Shown here: positions 47,951 through 58,212 of the stretch, in pieces | Layout: the number at the start of each line of letters is the position of its first letter | How positions within the stretch are numbered: the first letter of the stretch is position 1 | Assembly: GCA_020698575.1 (NCBI GenBank) | Contig: CM036244.1 | Span: 29,672,034-29,736,033, forward strand | DNA from: Bostrychus sinensis | Taxonomy: Eukaryota > Chordata > Actinopteri > Gobiiformes > Eleotridae | DNA length: 64,000 nt | Direction: 5' to 3' | Translations under genes and position numbers: made by a program | The notes under the pieces: model-generated | Seen by the model: only the letters and a program-made list of their open reading frames with translations | Told to the model about the DNA's origin: nothing | Database searches by the model: none

Positions 47951-48419
47951 CGGTGGCCCTGAGAGCTCAACAAATTACAAAAGCTGAAACACACTTTACA
48001 AAAAAAAAACTGCTGCACGGCATTACAACAACATTTACCTGCACCGGATATACCCACACGACATTACAACAACAATTTTTCTTTAGCACCAGAAGCAGCC
48101 GGAAGCTGCTCATTTTCAGCTTTGAACTTACTTTAAAATATGTCGATACGGGCTATAGATTCACTGAGCTGGCTCGCGTGACTATGCCGTCCTCCAAAAC
48201 AAAACAGTCGCGCTGAAAATGAGCATATTCCGGCTGCAGAGCTTCATTGTTGTTGTAATGTTGTGTAGGTAATATCATGGTAATGTCATGTGGGCAATGT
48301 TGTTGTAATGTTGTGTGGGTATTTCCGGTGCAGGTAAATATTGTAAGGCTGTGTGGCAGTTTCTTTTTGTAAAGTGTGTTTCGGTTTTTGTAATTTGTTG
48401 AGCTCTCTGGGCCTCTGTA
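47951..48419. mobile_element. Palindromic non-autonomous DNA transposon, 8-bp flanking repeat
   Basis: GGCCCTGAGAGCTCAACAAA on the left pairs with the reverse complement of the right side, GGCCCAGAGAGCTCAACAAA. The match continues through 'ttacaaaa...cacactttacaaaaa', so the inverted arms exceed 50 bp. GTTATGTA lies immediately outside on both sides, at 47943-47950 and 48420-48427. The inner part repeats TTGTTGTAATGTTGTGTGGG-like blocks, in opposite orientation to the ACAACATT blocks of the left arm. The duplication size suggests hAT, although the outermost bases are offset by two between the ends. Confidence 0.75.
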
Positions 48420-48856
48420 GTTATGTAGAGCTTTTAGGTCTCTTTTTCCAAATAGAAAAAGAAATTATGTATGACTGAAAACATTAGATCAATGATTTTT
48501 TACTGCAACATTTCACACAATGCACAGTAACTCTAACAACATCTGTTCAAACTCAAAGAACAAGGATACAATCCATAGAAATTCAGAGAATATAGCAAGG
48601 CAATGCTCAGAGAAAAAAGAATGCTCCCTTAAAAATCTCTGCCTATTCACAGTTTCATCAGTAAGTAACCTACACAAACAAAGCTTTGTCATTAAAACAC
48701 CTCTTTTGCACCATTAATACTGTGGCGGCGTCTGGCCCGTCATCTCAACAATGATGGAATAAATAACTCAACAAGGAAGAATCATTAACGAACGTGTCTC
48801 TGTGGCAACTGTCAGCATCCAAACCCAATGTCCTTTGTCAGATTCTCAGTACTCAG

Positions 48857-49325
48857 TAAGGGTGCTCCGATCATGATCGGCCGATCATGGCTAAAAATAG
48901 AGTGATCGGTAAAATGGGCCGATCAGAAGGGCCAATGAAATTACAATAAACACGCGAGGCTCTCACATTTACTGTCCTGCAACTCCGGTTTGACTCCAGA
49001 CTCGCATTAAAGGAACCTCTTAAGAACAGCTGATTTTTACATCAGCAGAGCATTCAAACAAAGCCACAGACACTGGGCACACATTAAAGACCAATAATGC
49101 AACAAAACCTCTTCTAAAACAAAAATAAGTAGAATTTTGTTGTTCTTTTATATTTACAAAGGCTACAGTATTTTTCAAATGGAACTAATAATAGCCTGCA
49201 TACAATACATTACTACATTGAAGACCACGTGATCGGTATCCGCCATGATCGGTATCGGCCGATCACAGCAGAGGCTGATCGGTGATCGGTGATCGGCCTC
49301 AAAAACCCTGATCGGAGCACCCTTA
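48857..49325. mobile_element. hAT-type element with GATCGG-rich ends, deleted copy
   Basis: TAAGGGTGCTCCGATCA at the left end is the exact reverse complement of TGATCGGAGCACCCTTA at the right end. The direct repeat GTACTCAG flanks it at 48849-48856 and 49326-49333. It matches both outer parts of the copy at 15372-16326 but lacks about 500 bp of that copy's middle, with the join near 48990. Such internal deletion derivatives are the usual origin of non-autonomous elements. Confidence 0.9.
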
Positions 49326-49333
49326 GTACTCAG

Positions 49334-51999
49334 CCTTGCTAACCACAGAAAAAAGCTTTGGAGCTTGTTTGGCTAGAATTAAATCACGCAAGACCAGCAC
49401 ATTTCAGCTGAAAGCCATTCTGCAGGGACCAAATTACAGCCTGCGTCTTTGGATCCATATCGATCACATTCAGGGATTGGAACAAAAGTCAACACCTTTA
49501 ATTAACAGTGTGCCTTGTGTTTCCATTGCTGCCACTGCAGGACTCAGTCAGCTGGAGTGAGGAGGTGAGAAGTCCCTCCACGCTGGGTTGCTGCTCCAAA
49601 GTGAGGTGTACCTTTCACTTAATGATCCATGAGGGAAATGTCCACAGTCTCTCGAAATGTGGGTGGTAACATATCTGAGATTCTGGATTTCATGTGTTAA
49701 TTTGTCATTTAGGGTTTAGTTTTGTTTGTTTGTTTTTCCTCCCACACTGATGACACAGCTGCCCTGCAAAAGGAGAGTGGATGTGTCTGTGAGCGAGGCA
49801 GAGCAGCCCACCTGTACCTCTGATCTCATTATGGGACACAAATGGGATATAAAACGCATTAGGGCGGTGTGTTCGGATAAACAGCCAGTGAAAAAGGCAT
49901 TGCTTATTCAATGACGTCAGACAGAATGGAGGTTAGCACATAAGCAGTACCAGAGGAACAAGAGTGTCATGTGGTTCTGCAGTATAAAGCATTATCAGCC
50001 TATTCACATCAACTTAAATGGGAAAAAAATAATAATAACGAAATAACACTGATTTAGCCCAGTGACATTTAACTGCCAACTCAGAAAAAAAAAATGCTCT
50101 GAAAAATAGGATAGTTTACAGAGACGAAATGTTTAAGGTATTATGACGTAATCTTATAGACAGCAATATACACTAAGTACGCAAATATCGACAATAACAT
50201 GCAGCTGTTCAATTTAATAACAGAATGTTGTAGTAATAATACTGGCATAATACACAATATACATAAATTGCAGAGGGATTTTTGAGAAGTTTCATTAACA
50301 AAACTATTATCTTACCAAATATTTAAATGGCTGCCATTAATCTAAATGATCATTAGATGCTTTCCAATGGTTTGAATATTTGGATTAACCATTAATGAGT
50401 CCACAGTGAATACAAATATTGTGGGACTGTGACCAGGACAGATGTCCAGTTGGTTCTCTGCCAGTGGTTTCTATGGAGATTGCCAGACAGAGCCAGAATA
50501 AATATGAAACATTTGCACTCACACAGCACTGTAAACACTAGCACACTCCATAAGTGTGTACAGTTTTATTAAATACTTCATTCAGCTGACTATTACCAAT
50601 CTCTCCGATCCGCTTGTAATTTGCTGAAAAGCTCAAATGGAACTCCAAAACTGACGGGCAGGTGTGACAATGCATACAATCTTCAATTGGGTTAGCATTA
50701 GCATCTAAAATATTCATTTTCTATTTTTTCTAACATGACAAATTAGGGAAAGGAGCAATGAGTTTGTCATTTCAGTAAACTCACCAATTAAAGTGAAAGA
50801 AAATAGTAAGTACACGTTTACTATTACTATATACTATTATATATAAATACTATTGTATTTAAAGAAACCTGTTTATTCACTGCATAGTTTAGTAGTTTAA
50901 AAGTTTAAAGTTTTAAAGTTGGAGATTTTTGGGGGTGTCACAATGGTTTAACATATAAGTCAAAGTTTAATTTGAGTAAGCCCTAGTCTCCTGTTGGGTG
51001 TCCATTATTTTTTTTTATTATTATTATTATTTTTTTTAATACAACAAGATGTAGATGAAAAGAATACACTTAGACAGTGCTGCTTTAAGGCTTAGAAAAA
51101 ATTTTAGCAAGTCACAAGAACAAACAACTTTTATTTCTAAGGCATCTTTTCTCTGTTGGTAATTTGCATTTCATCTTTCAGGTCATCCCATTAATATTGC
51201 CTTGTCTGGATTAGAACACTGACAGCTGATCACACACAGCTACAGCACTGACACCATTATTAAATTTGTTTCAATACTCAACACAAGATGGTCTGTTTGT
51301 CTGAGCCAGATTCTAAAATGGCCTCGTGTTGTTTTGCTCTCTGATGCATCACCTCTAAATATCAAAGTCAACACAATCCTAAGTGAAGGATACACCTGCT
51401 GACAATGGGCCCCCCTCTGCTTCACTGCATTTCACTCTAACATAGGTCACCTTATTTTTACTGTTAGGACATTTCCCACCTATTTAAAATGATGAAGCTA
51501 GCCAGTAAGCTAGCATTGAATTCTGCCAGCAGTTCATCCATTTTCTGATTTTGTGTATGTAATATGTGTGGGCTCACAGAAGGGGAAATGAGAGAAGGAT
51601 CTCATGCCAGTGTGGAAATGTGATAAATATTCTTGGAGAGGAAATTGTCTAAAGCCATCCAACACTGCAAGTCTAATGAGATGAGTGTAATTAATCACAT
51701 GTGCATGTTTGGAAAAAGGAGACACAGTCTCTAAGGGCTCAGTCACTGCCTAGTATTGCACCACACTGTATGTTGGACTAAATCATGAGATCACTCAATT
51801 TATACATTATTGATGTTTGCCATCAAAAGGAAAATGGCATCTTGCATCAGTACAATATCATCAATGAAAATATTTAATTATCACAACACAGTGGTGACAT
51901 TTACTGTTTGCTTTTCAAAATATTGGTCCAAATAGTGGATTAAACTGCACTGCAGTGTTTAAATAAGGCACATAATGTTGTTATTGAATTACTGAAATA
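49334..51999. other. Non-coding stretch, nothing recognised
   Basis: Short chance frames only. TTA-rich runs lie at 51008-51040. No transposon ends were recognised. Confidence 0.5.
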
Positions 52000-52110
52000 T
52001 ACAAATGGCCCCTTGTTGTTGACGTGGTGTGTAGCTCTTCCTGTCATCTGGAAGAGACCAGGGTTTGGTTCTGGGAAACCTAAAATTCCAGCCACAAGAT
52101 ATACTTTTTT
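52000..52110 (+). mobile_element. tRNA-like SINE head, diverged
   Basis: 'acgtggtgtgtagctcttcc' resembles an A box, and 'gaagagaccagggtttggtt' followed by 'ctggg' resembles a B box, at tRNA-like spacing. The sequence does not fold into a full tRNA, and no body or tail follows. Confidence 0.45.
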
Positions 52111-52280
52111 GTGTTGGCCTGGATAAACAAAATCAGGAAGAACATCAACAACAAAAAATGTACCACCAGACGATTCCCTGTGGTTACTCTTGAAGGGAGC
52201 AGCCAAAATTAACTGTTGTTTGTTGTATCATTATTGCAATATTCAAGCTAGTTATTGGTCAATGCATTTTTTAAACAAGT

Positions 52281-52455
52281 AATGTGAATAAAGATGAAGA
52301 GAACGGTTGTCTGCCTGTGTACATCTCTGTGTCAGCCCTGTAACTGGCCACTGTCCAGGCTGTACCCCGCCTTAGCTCCACAGTTGCTGGGATAGGCTCC
52401 AGCCACCCATGACCCCAAACACAAACAAGCAGAAGAAGATGAATTAATGAATGAA
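52281..52455 (+). mobile_element. SINE (AFC-like) body and tail
   Basis: 'aacggttgtctgcctgtgta', 'gtcagccctgtaactggcc', 'ccgccttagctccacagttg', 'gggataggctccagccaccc' and a terminal AATGAATGAA identify the 3' half of the SINE in plus orientation. Confidence 0.85.
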
Positions 52456-53816
52456 AGTCACTCTACGACTGCTACTTACACTGTTGAAATGCAATGAGGT
52501 GACTGTGCTCATTCCACAAGTACATTTTGCCCTCACCTGCATTATTATTATTATTATTTTATTTTTTTTTATCATGACAGAGAGTTATTTATGTTAATAT
52601 AAGCAAATAAAGTTATACATGCCATAATATACCCTTCCTCCTACTCTCCACTCTATACACCACCTCCCTTTCTTTACCTGCACCAAGAGAGCTCACAGTG
52701 TACTGGAAGGATTATGAAATATTAATTAGGCTGCAGTTGATAAAACAATATGTTGATATCCCATCATCAAATGGCATATGTTAATTAGCTACTCCCAGAG
52801 TTCATTACAAACTCTCCTACAGTCATTGTAATCAAAGTTGTGCCAGTGCTTCATCAGGCCGGCTTCCTTGGGGGCCCGGTGTAATTGTATCATGAACCAC
52901 AGCCAGTTACTGTAGCCACACTTCAGTTTGGCCACAGGGGGCGCCCTCCACACTGCTCCCCTGATAAGAGCAGCCCTCCTCTGGAACCAAAACACCTGGG
53001 ATCAACAAGCCTACAGGGCTACTGTAACTGTGCAAGACATGAAAAATGTATTCTCATTTTTCTTTAATGAGAAGTATAGAGAAAGGACATGGATAAGATG
53101 GATTTAAAAGAAGTTTCAAGACTTTACAGAGCCCCAGAGACAGGAGTTCACATCCCAGTACCAGTGAGGGATTAAAGGTTGAGCTAGAGAGCTAATGTTA
53201 GTGTCAGAGAAGGGTTAGGGTGAGAAAAAGATCATGGTTTAGGTCAAATAATCTTATAAGAACTTTACATTTTCTGGATCAAATCCAAAGACATACTGTA
53301 TGTAAATTAATCACTTTGACCTAATTAACACGCAAAACTAAACCATTTATGCAAGGGTCTTGAGTAAAAGTGCTTTTGTGCTCTTTACACCTCTGAAATT
53401 GCTTTCATTCTTATGAAGTGTGGAAGCGTACAATCTCAATTTACACTTATTTTGTCCACATCCTCATAAAAGTGGTAATTATTGTGATGGATTTTTATCT
53501 TTTGTTTATTCACAAAGGGTTTGAGAGGAGAATGTTGCCCCACAGAGAACGATACAAAGACACACAGCTGGGAGTTGAAGATAGTGATCACAACATCAAC
53601 AAAATAACAGCCGAGATATGTGGCTTGGTAAAATGTGTCTGTATTAACAGTCTGTATTTTATCCCACTGAGATGTGTGACTTTGGAATGGCCACCTTTAG
53701 TCATAGTGCTGTCTACTTTATGGCTCTTGTTAACTGAGGATGCACATAAAACTGAGTTTACCTTCCTTTAAAGCTGGATATGGTCCATCAAATGTCCAGA
53801 GCACAAAAGACAAATA
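52456..53816. other. Non-coding stretch with an unassigned open frame
   Basis: A frame at 53418-53771 (117 codons) includes FERRMLPHRERYKDTQLGVE, preceded by a fair acceptor (TTTATTCACAAAG) and followed by a possible donor at 53628. I do not recognise the peptide. The segment at 52780-53010 is less AT-rich. Confidence 0.35.
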
Positions 53817-54030
53817 CTAAAGGTTAGGAATGTCCGAAACAGTACCAAAAGTATCAATACCTTCGATTCCTGTGATTTAATTGCAGTATTGATACCAATC
53901 TGAAAGTATCAATACTTTAGTAGTAATAACAAACAATGTTATTAGTATAATACAAATTCCACTGGATCCTTCATATGTGCTCTACAGTGACAAGTCCAAA
54001 CCAATCCATTGTCTTTTGCTGCTCCGGTAG

Positions 54031-54552
54031 CATAAAGAAGCCATTATTAGTAACATGTCCTATTTAAATTATTGTACTACAAGTTGGACATTAACAAATA
54101 AATCTATGCTTAAATTGGTCAAAGCTACTTATAAAAAAGTGTTAAAAGTGTTGGATAAAAGACCCACCATGTATCATAATTGCAGAATATTAGGAAAATA
54201 TAATTTGATGAATTTAGAAAACATTATAAAGTATGCTGATTATATTCTTGTTTAAAAAATTCTCAGTGAACTAGCACCACCTCCTTCAAAAGACTTGGTA
54301 AAGCAAAATTCTAACAGGACTACAAGATCTGGTTCTAGAGACGACTGTCTGGTGTTCTTTAGAAAAAGTGTGTTTGGGCAGCTATCATTTTCTTATCGAG
54401 CATGTCAAACTTGGAATAAAATACCTCCTGATATAAGAGAATTGGCAACACTAACATCATTTAGTAAAGCCTTGAAAAAATGGTTACTGAAAGGACAAAA
54501 CTGTAATCATAATTTATAGACTACTATTGTTGATATATATATATATATATAT

Positions 54553-54627
<75 letters not shown>

Positions 54628-54638
54628 TACATATATAC

Positions 54639-54728
<90 letters not shown>

Positions 54729-55150
54729 GAGATGGGAGATGTACATAAGGAAATACAGATGTTACTAATCAATTGTTTTATTGTATTTGTATAGTGTACA
54801 AAATTAATTTGGGGTAGGGGTTAATCTACAACAGCATTTTAGACATAGAAAAAACAAAAAACAAAACATGCAATATTAGCACTTAATTTTATATGTTGTT
54901 AATGAATTACTTACATGGTGCTGAACATGTTGGTTTACCTGTGATGGATAGAGTTTTGGTATTGTCATACAGTGTATTTGTTTGTATGTGTTGTTTGTTG
55001 TTTGTCCCTTGTCCTTAAGTATTGACACCAACCTGCAAAGGGACTAGAGATGGAAATTAGCCTTAGGCTATAATCTCACATATTTACATGTCAAATGTTC
55101 ATTAATATGTATTGTCCCTTTATAAATAAAAAATAAATAAAATAAAAAAA
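54031..55150 (+). mobile_element. 3' end of a non-LTR retrotransposon, nested
   Basis: The frame from about 54034 to 54519 encodes the C-terminal part of a reverse transcriptase polyprotein. Recognisable parts are ISNMSYLNYCTTSW, KVLKVLDKRPTMYHN, NLENIIKYADYIL, NRTTRSGSRDDCLVFFRKS and TWNKIPPDIRELATLTSFSK. One stop at 54253-54255 interrupts it. After the frame's own stop comes the (AT)n tract, then a 3' UTR with 'gatggaaattagccttaggc' and 'attgtccctttataaataaa', ending in TAAA/ATAA repeats near 55150. I know this as a common fish LINE tail of the CR1/L2/Rex1 group; the clade is inferred. The 5' part, with endonuclease and catalytic reverse transcriptase motifs, is missing. Confidence 0.8.
54535..54726. 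repeat. (AT)n microsatellite, about 190 bp
   Basis: Almost pure AT with a few ACATAT interruptions. It lies in the 3' UTR of the nested LINE. Apparent long Ile-Tyr reading frames across it are artefacts. Its length makes assembly and length calls unreliable. Confidence 0.97.
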
Positions 55151-55331
55151 TGTGTATGCCTATAGTCTTTTATAATTAATAAAAATTCAATTAATATAGA
55201 AGAATGAACAATGGTTGTGACTGTAAGGGGTGGTATCAGAATTAGTATTGGTATCGACAATACCAGACTTGGTATCAATTGGTATCGAATCGAAGGTGAG
55301 AAAGCTGGTATTGCACATCACTACTAAAGGT

Positions 55332-57581
55332 AACCACAGAGTGAGCAGCTTTAACCTTTACAGGTCATGAACCTCAGGCATTCAACACCACCTGTAAACC
55401 TGTACAACCCTAAGTTTTAGATTGGGCAAACTGTTGGGGACATCAAAGTATTTACTGTATCTCTGTACATTTAAATGTGATCTTTTCCTCTGACTATAAT
55501 CCTCTGCTTTATCATTCATTTGAACCTTAATTTCCTGAAATATAGTTATAGTTGTTTTTTGTACTATGGTCACATCCTCAATAGTAAGTATGAAATTTAC
55601 TGTTGTATTTGTAGCAAACTGTTAGAACCTAATAAAAGCAAATTGCTATAGGAATTATATGTGAAACAAGACCATAATACACTATATTTCCAAAAATATT
55701 ACCTCAGACGGGCTAATACTTTTGGAAATATAATGTGAGTGCAAAGATTGTTTACTTTTCATGGTGGGCAAACGCTGAATCCACTTTAATTTATAAACTT
55801 ATTGACTTTATTGTCTTCTGCCTCGATAGTTTGGACTCACAGCTCAAGATAAGAATACTAAATCACTGCCAACAATAAAACACAGCGGCCTGACATTGCT
55901 CAGAGGTGAAGCTTTACTGTATAGCTTGTGACTCTTTATTTACAAGGGTGGAAAAGTGTTTGGGCAGCTATTAAAGGTGCCTCCATGCTGTTTACCCATG
56001 TCCTTGTTTAATTAACTGCCATTGATTGGTACAGACTAGCTACAGTTTAGGCAGCTCCTCTAATTTCACCACATTTCCTCTTGGAGTGATTGTTGCTGCT
56101 AAGATGCACTAAATACACCTAAATTATTCTCCCATTTAAGAGCTATTCTCTCTTTCACCAGAATGCAATTGTTAAGATTTATTCTGTTTTCCATTGGGGA
56201 CTAGTCTGGACCAATTTAAACGACCAATCATTTTCATTAGGAACATCCGGTGGCACGCGCCTGCCCCCTGCCCCACTGATTGGATATCTTATTAAAATGA
56301 ACTTCATGGACTGCTTGTAATTTATCAGAGCCGTCCACCACCAGGATTGTAGAATGGCTATGGAGGAGTAATGTGAATTTTCATTTTGTTGTAGGAAATG
56401 TGCAATTTTGACAGAAAATAAATCACTATCAGCACAAGACCAGCATGGAGCGATTTGAAAAGCTGTAAATAGAAGGATACAACTTTAACACCACTGAACA
56501 TGTGTGGAGCAATTACAGCCACGTTCTCCACATTGGTCACAACTCATATCAATAAAACATCCACTTCTAGTGCTCCTCCAGAGGATCACCTGACAGTGTT
56601 CATACATGACCCCCACCCGGAGTCAGGATGTTCTCTGGGAGAAAAAATAAAATTTATTTTGTTACAACAGGCATCTGTCTGATTATAGTGCACATTTAAA
56701 GTGGTTTAAATTGGTTTAAATCTATGTGAAATATGTCATTTTAAAGTTTTAGAACTTCATGGAGAAAATACAGTAATCAATCATCATGAGAAACCATTTT
56801 ATTCAGCAACTATGGCTTTGCATTCATCTGTATATACTGAAAATATGACCAGACCTGACTAGAACTCATTTTCTTTCTCAGTAACTGCTTGATCAACTTC
56901 AAAGCTGGTTACACTTTTCAGGAGTTTGCAAAAATCTCAATTCTAAAAATGTCCAGAACTCAAAAGACATTGTTGAGTTGTGGTTGATGTGACTGATTTT
57001 CTGTCCCACAAGATCACAGCGCTCTGTCTGCATTTCACAACTTTGCTCAAGGACACAATGGCAGCACCTGCTAAATGACAAAAGAGCATTTGCTTTTATC
57101 TGTGGCTTCCATTATTTCACACAGGAGCAGTTGTTTGAGTCATTAGCAGGTTTCTGTAACCTTTAGGCTAAATCCACACAAGACGTGATGTGTCACTCTG
57201 CGCCACTGAGACTTCTCATTACATTTAATGTCAGAGCGGTCCATCGAGCACTTTTACCAGTCATTATGTTCAGGACAGAAACATATTATTGAGCATAATG
57301 GATCTGCTCAGAGCTACAATGGATGAAAGGGCAACAGTGCAGTAACATCTACACATGCTGATGGTATGTATGCTGCAGTTTACTACAGATAAACTGCTCG
57401 TCCATTGGACAATTAATCCTCTGTAACATCAAAAATAATCACCAAGCTTCACACAAAAAATAACCAGCTTAAAAGGACATTTTGTTTCCTCCAAGTGAGC
57501 ACATTATAACCACTTTCAAGTGCACAAGAAGAGAAATACTATGGGTCAAAGGCTTTCAAATGTCTCAAATGCCAGTGTTAA
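55332..57581. other. Non-coding stretch with a candidate conserved element
   Basis: Apart from the tiny foldback at 55680-55737, no repeat or gene is seen. At about 55980-56340 the sequence is complex, with homeodomain-like and CCAAT-like cores such as GACCAATCATTTTCATTAGG at 56222-56241. This is typical in appearance of a vertebrate enhancer, but unproven. Confidence 0.4.
55680..55737. mobile_element. Minimal Tc1/mariner-like foldback, 58 bp
   Basis: CACTATATTTCCAAAA on the left is mirrored by TTTTGGAAATATAATGTG on the right, with only about 24 bases between. Ends reading CACTATATTGCCAAAAGTAT are known to me from fish Tc1-like MITEs. The dinucleotide TA precedes the left end. This may be an extreme internal deletion copy. 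Confidence 0.6.
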
Positions 57582-57589
57582 TTCAGCAA

Positions 57590-58204
57590 CAGTGTTGGGC
57601 AGATTAGTCTGGAAAAATAATTAGACTGCTAATTACTGCTTCTAAAAGTAATCTAATTACTTTTCTGATTACTTTATTTTAAAAGTAATTAGATTACTAA
57701 TAATTAGTTACATAAGTTACAGGTAACTGTATGGTTTCCTGCGAGACCTTCTTTTCTTTCATTTCACGACATTTAAACAAGCTTCTTCAGACACTGCTCA
57801 TCGTATCTCAGATCATTCTGACTGACGCTCACACACTCAGAGGAGAGTGACAGAGGCAGAGGTCTAGAGGTCAGTTTTTGAAGCGTACTTTCCTTCCTGT
57901 GTGCTACATTTGCTTTGCTTGACACTGAGTGCTCAGACGCTTGTATGTCATTGTGTGTCACTCATCTGTGACTTGTATTCCATGTTTTATAATCTAGAGA
58001 CAAAACACTTACCCTGTCAGCAAAATGTAACTCAGTGGTAACACAACACTTGGGCTAACACTTGTACTTGGGCTTCTAACTATAATCTATATTACTAACT
58101 ATTTTAAATTATAATGTGTTAGATTAATCCGTTACTGAAAAAGTGATCAAATTACACATTTTCACTTTTACAGTAACTTAGTAACGCATTACAGCCCACC
58201 ATCA
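57590..58204. mobile_element. hAT-type element with 8-bp duplication
   Basis: The left end CAGTGTTGGGCAGATTA and the reverse-complemented right end TGATGGTGGGCTGTAATGC are diverged inverted repeats. TTCAGCAA flanks the element at 57582-57589 and 58205-58212. Subterminal 'taatctaattacttttctg' and 'cttagtaacgcattacagcc' are typical of a fish family that begins CAGTGTTGGG. No transposase is present; the minus-strand frame at 57773-57961 is unrelated. Confidence 0.8.
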
Positions 58205-58212
58205 TTCAGCAA

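Larger units (their letters stand above)
53825..55323. mobile_element. hAT-type element carrying a LINE insertion
   Basis: The left end TAGGAATGTCCGAAAC and the reverse-complemented right end TAGTGATGTGCAATAC are inverted repeats. CTAAAGGT flanks the element exactly at 53817-53824 and 55324-55331. Subterminal 'aagtatcaataccttcgatt' and 'ttggtatcgaatcgaaggtg' pair as the GGTATCGA-type ends of a fish hAT family. About 200 bp on the left and about 170 bp on the right belong to the hAT; the middle is a LINE 3' end with a long AT tract. Confidence 0.85.

Noticed and set aside
53418..53771. Host exon with acceptor and donor-like flanks
   Set aside because: The peptide is not recognised, the splice signals are only fair, and no neighbouring exon was found.
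54507..54772. Long Ile-Tyr open frames on both strands
   Set aside because: They are translations of the (AT)n microsatellite.
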